A stretch of 64,000 nt of DNA from Streptomyces sp. NBC_01445 (GTDB taxonomy: Bacteria; Actinomycetota; Actinomycetes; Streptomycetales; Streptomycetaceae): NCBI RefSeq assembly GCF_035918235.1, contig NZ_CP109485.1:1674001-1738000 (forward strand), in the 5' to 3' direction. The translations under genes and the position numbers were made by a program. The notes below the pieces were generated by a model, which worked only from the letters and a program-made list of their open reading frames with translations, searched no databases and was not told where the DNA came from. Positions 57,632-64,000 of this stretch are shown here, in pieces (the stretch's first letter is position 1; the number at the start of each line of letters is the position of its first letter).

Positions 57632-58096
57632 TCATCGCTCCGACGGGCTGGGTGCGGCGCACAGCGCCCAGATCACGAAAGCGTTGATCGCGATCAGGAC
57701 GATGGCCCACAACGGTGCGTACGGGGCCCACAGGAAGTTCGCGAGCATGGCCAGGCCGGTCAGCACAACGCCGGCAACCCTGGCCCAGGTGGCGCCCGTG
57801 AACAGGAGGGCGACTCCGACGAGAGCGATGATGACGCCCAGGATGAGATGGATCCAGCCCCATGCGGTGAGATCGAACTGATACACGTAGTGGCGGGTGA
57901 CGACGAACACGTCGTCCTTCGCGATGGCGGCGATGCCCTGGAAGAGCATCATCAGGCCGCCGAAGACCATGAGGACAGCGGCGAAGACCAGCCAGCCGCT
58001 GCCTATGCCTATGCCTATGCCTATGCCTGTGCCTGTGCCTGTGCTCGGCGAACTCCTCGCCGTACCCGAGCCTGTTCCACTCACGTTGCTGGCCAT
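57632..58096 (-). CDS. DUF7144-family membrane protein
   Basis: Membrane protein of 154 residues with four helices. WLVFAAVLMVFGGLMMLFQG, the middle segment YQFDLTAWGWIHLILG and the following helices match DUF7144 proteins, frequent in Streptomyces and of unknown function. The N-terminus contains a (Gly-Thr)(Gly-Ile) dipeptide run encoded by a hexanucleotide microsatellite at 58001-58042. Confidence 0.85.
   Translation of the reverse strand: MASNVSGTGSGTARSSPSTGTGTGIGIGIGIGSGWLVFAAVLMVFGGLMMLFQGIAAIAKDDVFVVTRHYVYQFDLTAWGWIHLILGVIIALVGVALLFTGATWARVAGVVLTGLAMLANFLWAPYAPLWAIVLIAINAFVIWALCAAPSPSER
58001..58042. repeat. in-frame hexanucleotide microsatellite in the DUF7144 gene
   Basis: GCCTAT x4 followed by GCCTGT x3. 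On the coding strand it encodes Gly-Thr then Gly-Ile repeats near the N-terminus. Confidence 0.9.
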
Positions 58097-58422
58097 TGCC
58101 GGCTCCTTCGCGTCGTACGGCCTCGCACAACCGCCCGTTCACGCTCGGCCGATCGGGCTACTTCCAATCTCTGCCCGCGGGGATCACTTCGCACCTCGGG
58201 GTGCCTGACCGGCAGCGCTCGGTAAGTGGTTCCCGGACCATCCGCGCAGGTCAGAGTGGCGCACCGCGCTACCCACCTGCCCCATGTCGCGGCAGACCTT
58301 GCGTCCCCTGCGTGAGGCCCGAAGGGGTTCTAGGGTTGAAGCGAGGCCCCACCCAAGCGGAAATCGGTTCCTTCCGCCTCACATCACCCTCGGGCTTGGA
58401 ACTCGCCAGGAGGACGTGCGAC

Positions 58423-58749
58423 ATGTCCACTGCATCCGAAACCCCTGTCCTGGACACCTTGGCCGCCATGACGGTTGATTCGATCGAGCGTTGCGGGCTG
58501 ACCCCGGACATGCTCATCCTCACGCGCATCGCGGCACTCGCCGCCTCGGACGCCCCGCCGATCTCCTACGCGGCCCACATCGACCCCGCTCTCAAGGCCG
58601 GCCTGACCGCCGAGCGGCTGCAGGACGTCCTGGTCGCGATCGCGCCCATCGTGGGCACCGCCCGCGTCATGACGGCAGCGGGCAACATCACCGAGGCACT
58701 CGGCATCGCCATCGCCGTCGCCGACGCCGAGATCGAGGCCCAGGGCTGA
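58423..58749 (+). CDS. carboxymuconolactone decarboxylase-family protein
   Basis: All-helical CMD/AhpD-fold protein of 108 residues. ISYAAHIDPALKAGLTAERLQDVLVAIAPIVGTARV is typical of a Streptomyces subgroup. It lacks the CxxC of AhpD-type peroxidase partners, so redox activity is unlikely. AGGAGG precedes the ATG. Function unknown. The 223 bp after it hold nothing recognisable. Confidence 0.82.
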   Translation: MSTASETPVLDTLAAMTVDSIERCGLTPDMLILTRIAALAASDAPPISYAAHIDPALKAGLTAERLQDVLVAIAPIVGTARVMTAAGNITEALGIAIAVADAEIEAQG

Positions 58750-58972
58750 GAGCAGAGGTCCACCCGGCATCGAGATCCGCGCGGCCGGCATCGGGCGGAG
58801 CGCCACGGAGCTGCCCTTTTGAGCCGAGGTGCCCTGTGCCGGGCGTTCCAACGGCCGCAGGAGCAGGGCCGCAGGACCAGGTCAGGAGGATCTTCGATGT
58901 CCCAAGAACGCGATCACACGGCGATGCTCGCGTCACCCCACACCACGCCCGAGTCTGGCGGGCTTTGATCGG

Positions 58973-59881
58973 CTACTCGGCCGGGCGTTCCCGAAACGCG
59001 TCGGCGTGATCGGAGGCCCATTGACGAAACGTCCGTGCCGGAACTCCGAGGACGTCGGCCACAGTTGAAGTCACATACGCCGGGCGTCCGATCGTCGCAC
59101 CCCATGCATCGAGCAGCATCTCCACGACCGGACCCGGCCAGATGCCTTCCGTCGCACGCCGGAACTCTTCGGGCGAGAGCTCCTCGAACGGGATCTGTCG
59201 GCCGAGGACGCTCCCGATCACGCCCACTTGCTCCGCCTGGCTCAGCGACTCGGGGCCGGTGAGGACGTAGTCACCGCCGGCGTGCCCTTCCTCATAGAGG
59301 GTGCGTGCCGCCACGGCCGCGAGGTCGCGTTCGTCGATCGGTGCGGTCTCGGCCGCGCCGTACGGCCACCGGACGACGCCGCCGTCACGGATCGTGGGCG
59401 CCCACCACAACTGCGCGTTCGAGGTGAACATCCCGGGCCGGATGAATGTCGACTCGAGTCCGCCGGCCGTGATCAGGCGCTCGATCTCGGCGTGCATGCG
59501 AGCCATGGGGTTCGGCTGCTGGAAGAAGGGATGGTCGATCCGGTGTGGCGAGGAGAGAAAGACGACCCTCCGCGCCCGCGACGCGAGCCGCTTGATGACG
59601 GCCTCAGCGGTGGCAGGCGGCGCGGTCCACAGGAGGAACACCGAGCGCACGCCCTGCAGCGCGGGGTCGAGCGACTCGGGCTCGGTGAAGTCGCCCGCCA
59701 CGACCTCGACCTGTGCCGGCAGCCCGGCTGTCGCAGGGTTGCGCGTGAGCGCGCGTACCGGCACGCCTGCAGCCAAGAGCTCGGCGATCACCGCGCGCCC
59801 GATTCGGCCAGTGGCTCCCGTCACCAGGACGGGTTGCATCTTCCCCGGCTCGTTGTACGTCTGTTGTGCACTGCTGGTCAC
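58973..59881 (-). CDS. NmrA-like NAD(P)-binding SDR-family protein
   Basis: Atypical short-chain dehydrogenase/NmrA-like protein of 302 residues (from GTG 59881). The Rossmann motif is VLVTGATGRIG. STFIRPGMFTSN takes the place of the catalytic YxxxK, so it is probably an NAD(P)H sensor or reductase of the NmrA class. ATG 59839 (MQPVLVTG) is an alternative start, close to the fold. Single gene. Confidence 0.87.
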   Translation of the reverse strand: MTSSAQQTYNEPGKMQPVLVTGATGRIGRAVIAELLAAGVPVRALTRNPATAGLPAQVEVVAGDFTEPESLDPALQGVRSVFLLWTAPPATAEAVIKRLASRARRVVFLSSPHRIDHPFFQQPNPMARMHAEIERLITAGGLESTFIRPGMFTSNAQLWWAPTIRDGGVVRWPYGAAETAPIDERDLAAVAARTLYEEGHAGGDYVLTGPESLSQAEQVGVIGSVLGRQIPFEELSPEEFRRATEGIWPGPVVEMLLDAWGATIGRPAYVTSTVADVLGVPARTFRQWASDHADAFRERPAE

Positions 59882-60100
59882 CAGGACTCCCGAACTTCCG
59901 TCTGACCTACCCCGCCATGGCGCCGAAAGAGCATCACATCGAGGGCGAGGTCAGGTGCCGTCTTTCCGTTGAGAATAACGTAACTCGGTTCAATTTCTTA
60001 CCTGGTTTCATGTGGCCGGACGGAGACGGGCGGGGCACCCGGCGCCGTCACCGCGGCGGGTAAGAGGGCGGACGGCTCGGCCGCGTACGCGCGACCGGCG

Positions 60101-60140
60101 TACCCGCATACCCGCATACCCGCATACCCGCATACCCGCA
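60101..60140. repeat. five octanucleotide repeats
   Basis: TACCCGCA is repeated five times without interruption in the gene-poor interval 59882-60375. I see no convincing gene or RNA in that interval; a plus-strand frame across it has no recognisable domain. Confidence 0.9.
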
Positions 60141-60375
60141 GCAGGCGAAGTACAGCGGGCAGGGCGACAGGGGCGACGCCACGAGCTACCTCGCGTGCAC
60201 CCGAAGGGCAGGACCGAGGACGACGCCGAGGAGTGGGCGGACGCGCCGTTCCGGTCCGGACACCAGGAGTGGTGCGCGAGCAACGACGGGCTGAGCACGG
60301 CCTGCACGCGTCGCAGGACGCGAAGCCGACTCCGGCGGCCGTACGTTCGGCATGCCGGGAGCGCGGCCCGCGTGA

Positions 60376-60810
60376 TCAGCCGGTGGGCGGTTCGCCCCAG
60401 GGCTGTTCCAGCGCGGACCGCAGCGCCGCGACCACGTCCTTGCCGATGCGGTCGGCGAGTTGATCCTCAAGGCGGTCGAGGGCGCGCCGGGCTCGGTCGT
60501 GGGTCCGGCGCCCCTCCGCGGTGCGGCGGATCAGCCGGCGGCGGGCCGACGCGGGGTCCGGCACCTGCTCCAGGAGCCCGGTGGCGACGAGGGAGTGCAC
60601 GGCCTGATGGACGGTCTGACGGGTGACACCCATCTGGCGGGCCAGTTCGGAGACGGTGGTGCCGTCCTGGTCGAGTGCGGCGAAGAGCTGCACCTGGGGC
60701 GGCGTGACCGCCGACACCCCCTCCGCCGCCAGGGCGGCGAGCAGCCCCTCCTCGAACCAGCGCCGGGCCTCGCCCAGGAGTTGCGGCAGGTCACGTCCGG
60801 TGCCGGTCAT
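60376..60810 (-). CDS. MarR-family regulator of the quercetinase genes
   Basis: Winged-helix regulator of 144 residues. TVSELARQMGVTRQTVHQAVHSL is the HTH and LEQVPDPASARRRLIRRT the wing. GAGGAAGCG precedes the ATG. It is divergent from the quercetinase gene; two GTCAGG-CCTGAC palindromes lie in the spacer. By analogy with flavonoid-responsive MarR/TetR regulators it may sense quercetin-like compounds (inferred). Confidence 0.9.
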   Translation of the reverse strand: MTGTGRDLPQLLGEARRWFEEGLLAALAAEGVSAVTPPQVQLFAALDQDGTTVSELARQMGVTRQTVHQAVHSLVATGLLEQVPDPASARRRLIRRTAEGRRTHDRARRALDRLEDQLADRIGKDVVAALRSALEQPWGEPPTG

Positions 60811-60873
60811 CGCTTCCTCTCCCTCGTGGGTCGTGGGCGTCCTGTACGGCACTTGCCTCCGTCCCCGTCACGT

Positions 60874-60910
60874 GTCAGGGTACCTGACGTATATCGTCAG
60901 GCAACCTGAC
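60874..60910. promoter_or_regulatory. two MarR operators between the regulator and quercetinase genes
   Basis: GTCAGG-GTA-CCTGAC at 60874-60888 and GTCAGG-CAA-CCTGAC at 60896-60910 are perfect 6+6 inverted repeats with 3-bp spacers, centred 22 bp apart, so both lie on the same DNA face. The second ends 18 bp before the quercetinase start. Confidence 0.88.
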
Positions 60911-60928
60911 ATAGAGAGGTGAGCGGTC

Positions 60929-61486
60929 ATGACCATGCAGTACGCCACGCGCTACCGGAGCGCGTCACGCATCCCCGCGGAGCCGGGCAAGCCGTACGTC
61001 ATCGAGAAGGGCGAGGGCGACCGGGCTCATCTGTTCGCGGACTTGATCACCGTCTACGCGGGCGGCGAACAGACGGAGAACACGTTCAACTTCTTCACCT
61101 GCGAGGGGCCGAAGGGCGACATCATCCCGGCCCATCTGCACGAGGACACGTACGAGGTCTTCTACGTGACCCACGGCGCGGTCCGCCTGTTCGTCGAGGA
61201 CACCGAGGGCGCGCAGCAGGAGCGGCTGCTCGGTCCGGGCGACTTCGGCTTCGTGCCGAAGAACTGCCCGCACGCCTACCGCATGGAGCGCCATCACTCC
61301 CAGGTCGTCGGGGTGGCGGCCGGACCGCACGGCACCTTCGAGCGCTTCTTCGAGACGCTGGGCACCCCGGCCGAGCAACTCGGCCTGCCACGCGAGCCGT
61401 TCGTGCCCGAACCGTCGAAGTTCGCCACGGTCCCACGCGAGTACGACGTCCGTTTCCTGCCCGACCATCAGTGGCGGACCAAGTGA
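60929..61486 (+). CDS. quercetin 2,3-dioxygenase-like cupin
   Basis: Cupin dioxygenase of 185 residues. The metal site reads PAHLHEDTYEVFYV (His69, His71, Glu76) with His115 in NCPHAYRM, the 3-His-1-Glu set of quercetinases. It would open the flavonol C ring using O2. Monocupin forms like this occur in Streptomyces. GAGAGGTGAG precedes the ATG. The last codons overlap the alpha/beta-hydrolase start (GTGA). Confidence 0.88.
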   Translation: MTMQYATRYRSASRIPAEPGKPYVIEKGEGDRAHLFADLITVYAGGEQTENTFNFFTCEGPKGDIIPAHLHEDTYEVFYVTHGAVRLFVEDTEGAQQERLLGPGDFGFVPKNCPHAYRMERHHSQVVGVAAGPHGTFERFFETLGTPAEQLGLPREPFVPEPSKFATVPREYDVRFLPDHQWRTK

Positions 61487-62400
61487 CCCGGACGCTACGG
61501 GAGTTGATCGCCGCGCCTCACCCGGACGTCGGTCCGCTGCCGCCGGCGGCAGAGCGCCCTGCCGGGGTGCGTGTGCTGCGCGGCGTCCCGTACGGGGTCC
61601 TGGAGGGCAGCCGGCCGCTGGAGCTCGACCTCTGGCTGCCGCCCGCGCCGGGCCCCCCGCGCCCCTCCCCCGTCGTGCTGTTCGTGCACGGTGGGGCGTG
61701 GCGGCGTGGGCGGCGCGACGACATGGGTCTGCACACGCGCGCGTGGGACCCGGGTCCCTTCGAGCGGATCGCGGCGGCCGGGTTCACGGTGGCCTGTGTG
61801 GACTACCGGCTCAGCGGTGAGGCGACGTTCCCCGCAGCCCTGGCCGACCTGCGCACGGCACTGCGCTGGCTGAACGTGCGCGCGCCGGAACTCGGCACCG
61901 ACCCGCGCCGTACGGTGGTGTGGGGCGAGTCCGCGGGCGGACATCTGGCCTCACTACTCGCTCTCACCCACGACGAGCCGCCGCTCGCGGGGGCCGTCGT
62001 CTGGTACGGGCCCGCGGATCTGACCTCGGCCCGCGATCCCTTCGACCCCGCCGACGCGGCCACCCCTGAGGCGCTGCTGCTCGGCGCCGCGCCCGCGTAC
62101 ACACCCGAACTCGCCCGTGCGGCCAGCCCGTTGAAGAACGCGCATGCGGGTGCCCCGCCCTTCCTCGTCGTCCATGGGGAGGACGACTCGATGGTGGCGT
62201 GCTCGCACGGCCGGGACCTCGCCGCGGCACTGAGCGGTGCGGGAGCGCCCGTCGAACTGTGGACGATTCCCGGCGCCGATCACGGCTGGCACGGCCTGGA
62301 CCAGGGCTCCGTGACCGGAATCTTCACCCGATCCCTGGAGTTCGCACTGAGGGTGGCTGGGAGGCCCGACTTGGTTGCCGGGAACAATGCAACCCTGTAG
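61483..62400 (+). CDS. alpha/beta hydrolase, HSL-like esterase
   Basis: Alpha/beta-hydrolase of 305 residues. The oxyanion motif is FVHGGAW, the nucleophile is Ser150 in GESAGG, and the triad is completed by Asp in VHGEDDSM and His in GADHGWHG. Translational coupling to the quercetinase gene through GTGA suggests it cleaves the depside ester formed by flavonol ring opening (inferred). GTG 61471 is an alternative start. Confidence 0.86.
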   Translation: MTRTLRELIAAPHPDVGPLPPAAERPAGVRVLRGVPYGVLEGSRPLELDLWLPPAPGPPRPSPVVLFVHGGAWRRGRRDDMGLHTRAWDPGPFERIAAAGFTVACVDYRLSGEATFPAALADLRTALRWLNVRAPELGTDPRRTVVWGESAGGHLASLLALTHDEPPLAGAVVWYGPADLTSARDPFDPADAATPEALLLGAAPAYTPELARAASPLKNAHAGAPPFLVVHGEDDSMVACSHGRDLAAALSGAGAPVELWTIPGADHGWHGLDQGSVTGIFTRSLEFALRVAGRPDLVAGNNATL

Positions 62401-62562
62401 ATGACATGGGCTCGGCGCGGGCGACAGACTCGGGGCAACGTCGTGCCTCTCATCACGGACCAGGGCGACTCGCTCTCCTTGCATACCGAACACCTCTCCG
62501 GCAAGCCGGTCACCTCCAACTGTGGGACGATGCCCGGCCAACCCTGCCCCCAGCCAAGTAGG

Positions 62563-62592
62563 TCCACCGGGGGCACAACTGCCCCCGGTGGA
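62563..62592. terminator. bidirectional hairpin terminator
   Basis: TCCACCGGGGGC and GCCCCCGGTGGA flank an ACAACT loop between the convergent hydrolase and SGNH genes. Confidence 0.9.
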
Positions 62593-62642
62593 ACAGGTAC
62601 TTCGCCCACCGGCGTCATCCCCCAAGGACGGCCGGTCCCGCG

Positions 62643-63917
62643 TCAGTGCCGCAGCAGGCCGAGGTCGACCGCATCGGCCATGGCCTTCATGCCCGCGTCG
62701 TCGGGGTGTATGTGATCGCCCGAGTCGTAGGCGGGGTTGAGGGCCGAGGGGTCCGCGGGGTCGCGCATGACCCGGTCGAAGTCGATGACGCCGTCGAAGG
62801 CGCCGGCGGTGCGAATCCAGTCGTTGACGCTGCGGCGGAGCTCCTCGGCGGCGGGCGTGTAGTAGCCGTTGCCCTTGACCGGCATCAGGGTCGCGCCGAT
62901 GACACGGACACCGGCGGCGTGCGCCTCGTCGATGAGGGTGCGCCAGCCGTCGATCAGATCCTGCGCGGTCAGCGGTCTGCCGTCGGGTCCGGCGTTGTTG
63001 CCGATGTCGTTGATGCCTTCGAAGAGAATCACGTCTTTGACGCCGGGCTGACCGAGGGCGTCGTGGCGGAACCGCTTCAGGGCGCTGACGCCCTGCCAGA
63101 GGTTGGGGACATCGGTGAGCACGCGGTTGCCGCCGATACCGGCGTCGACGACGCTCAGCCGCTGCGGACCCGGCTCGGCCTCCAGGCGGCGGCCGAGCAC
63201 GTCGGGCCACCGGGTGTAGGTACCGGTCGAGGAGTGATAGCCGTCGGTGATGGAGTCGCCGAACGCGACGACGGTGCCCTTCGCCGTCGGAGACAGGACG
63301 TCGAGCCCCGCCAGGTAGTACCAGGAGGTCGTGGTGGTGACGAAATCGGCCGCGCTGTCGTCCCCCGCGTGGTCGCCCGAGGCCGTGTACGTGGTGTCGA
63401 AGGCGTCCGAGTGCCAGGTCGACATGCCGGTCGCGCCGGGCACATAGAGGCTGACGAGCAGGTTCTGCCCCGCCCGCAGCGAGATCGGGACGACGTCACT
63501 GACGGCCTCGCCGCCGGCGGGGAGCGTGACGCGGTCCGAGCCGCCGAAGGTGATGCGCCGGGCGGTACGCGGCCTTGCCTCGCCGCCGTGCGCCTGGACG
63601 GCGACGTTCGCGGCCGCCACCTCCAGCGGGCCGGGGCTGTAGCGGTTCGAGAGCGTGATCCGGGCGCGCGATCCCGCCACGCTGCTGTGCACCACCATGC
63701 GAATGGTCTGGTTCTCGAAGGACGGGCCGCCGGTCGTCATGCTCGGCGACCAGGCGCTCACCCGGGTGCCCGGGGCGTGCGCCGACGGCGTGGCGGCTCC
63801 CGCGGTGCCCACTGGCGCGGCCGCCAGGGCGAGCGCGAGCAGCGTTCCGAACAGGGGCCACAAAGGTCTGCGGCGGGCGCGACTGCGCACCGCTCGGTGC
63901 GGCTGATCGAGGGTCAT
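62643..63917 (-). CDS. secreted SGNH/GDSL-type hydrolase
   Basis: Exported esterase of 424 residues. The N-terminal signal peptide is about 1-41 (hydrophobic LLALALAAAPVGTAGA). An N-terminal jelly-roll-like domain (about 45-200) precedes the SGNH domain with block I VAFGDSITDG, the Gly block DAGIGGNR, block III FEGINDIGNN and block V DHIHPDDAG. Probably a carbohydrate or lipid esterase. I use ATG 63917 with GGAGA upstream; GTG 63923 is two codons earlier. Bases 63918-64000 hold no gene. Confidence 0.9.
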   Translation of the reverse strand: MTLDQPHRAVRSRARRRPLWPLFGTLLALALAAAPVGTAGAATPSAHAPGTRVSAWSPSMTTGGPSFENQTIRMVVHSSVAGSRARITLSNRYSPGPLEVAAANVAVQAHGGEARPRTARRITFGGSDRVTLPAGGEAVSDVVPISLRAGQNLLVSLYVPGATGMSTWHSDAFDTTYTASGDHAGDDSAADFVTTTTSWYYLAGLDVLSPTAKGTVVAFGDSITDGYHSSTGTYTRWPDVLGRRLEAEPGPQRLSVVDAGIGGNRVLTDVPNLWQGVSALKRFRHDALGQPGVKDVILFEGINDIGNNAGPDGRPLTAQDLIDGWRTLIDEAHAAGVRVIGATLMPVKGNGYYTPAAEELRRSVNDWIRTAGAFDGVIDFDRVMRDPADPSALNPAYDSGDHIHPDDAGMKAMADAVDLGLLRH

Positions 63918-64000
63918 CGGCACTTTCTCCGCTCTTCTCGACGTTCTTCCAGGCGTTCAGGTCGTCGTTCAGGGACGTGCGCCCTCGGGAAGGCGCGGTG

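Noticed and set aside
60101..60140. Repeat array considered as a CRISPR
   Set aside because: Eight-base perfect tandem units without spacers and no cas genes.
60012..60626. Plus-strand frame of about 200 codons spanning the octanucleotide repeat
   Set aside because: Arg/Pro-rich, overlaps the MarR gene in antisense, no ribosome site or motif.

Overview
The window looks like Streptomyces or a close relative. GC is very high with strong G/C at third codon positions, genes are packed into short operons with ATGA, GTGA or TTGA overlaps, and the family mix (LacI, GntR, TetR, MarR and IclR regulators, secreted glycosidases, MASE1 and PP2C signalling, amphi-Trp and DUF6629-type proteins) is typical of an accessory catabolic region of an actinomycete chromosome. 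I see no rRNA, tRNA, transposase, CRISPR array or polyketide/NRPS genes. All functions below come from reading motifs; no database search was run.

Layout. (1) 1-11239: an N-glycan utilisation locus, with a GH29 fucosidase (cut by the window edge), a peptide-type ABC importer with family-5 binding lipoprotein, a LacI regulator, a GH5 enzyme resembling the GH5_18 Man-beta-1,4-GlcNAc mannosidases, and a GH85 endo-beta-N-acetylglucosaminidase. The three hydrolases lack signal peptides, so glycans are probably imported before cleavage. (2) 11311-14640: L-carnitine to glycine betaine conversion (cdhC, cdhA, cdhB) behind an unusual XRE-TetR double-HTH regulator. (3) 14650-16155: divergent EamA exporter and MarR regulator around a paired TTCCATGGAA operator. 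(4) 16312-24166: the most unusual part, an apparent sensory or conflict island with a STAND-like ATPase with a degenerate P-loop, a membrane-anchored Leu/Ile/Val-binding-type receptor, a tandem-TIR protein, an NB-ARC-like/TIR protein with flanking helical domains, a HIT hydrolase, and a convergent three-helix membrane protein. (5) 24330-26751: acyl-CoA dehydrogenase and DUF6629.

(6) 26893-34256: trans-4-hydroxyproline catabolism (GntR/FCD regulator, 2-epimerase, DHDPS-family deaminase, three-subunit D-hydroxyproline dehydrogenase) with repeated GTGACAT-type boxes, next to an aminopeptidase P. (7) 34276-35777: a long-form GAPDH. (8) 35918-43032: a complete cluster of the DgaE/DgaF + DUF4310/4311/4312/SFCGS + PRD + amidohydrolase type, with an IclR regulator. 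Here DgaE is fused to an HPr domain, suggesting a dedicated PTS-like phosphoryl relay. (9) 43137-52994: carbohydrate and hydrolase genes (GH43, esterase, secreted SurE, GH3, MFS, LacI) and a decayed FAD oxidoreductase. (10) 53247-63917: signalling and miscellaneous genes (MASE1, GAF-PP2C, amphi-Trp, DUF7144, NmrA-like SDR, MarR with quercetinase and an alpha/beta hydrolase, SGNH hydrolase).

The genes read as a set of independent scavenging modules (glycoprotein glycans, carnitine, collagen-type hydroxyproline and X-Pro peptides, aminosugar acids, plant polysaccharides, flavonols), each with a local repressor, plus one TIR/STAND island with no metabolic role.
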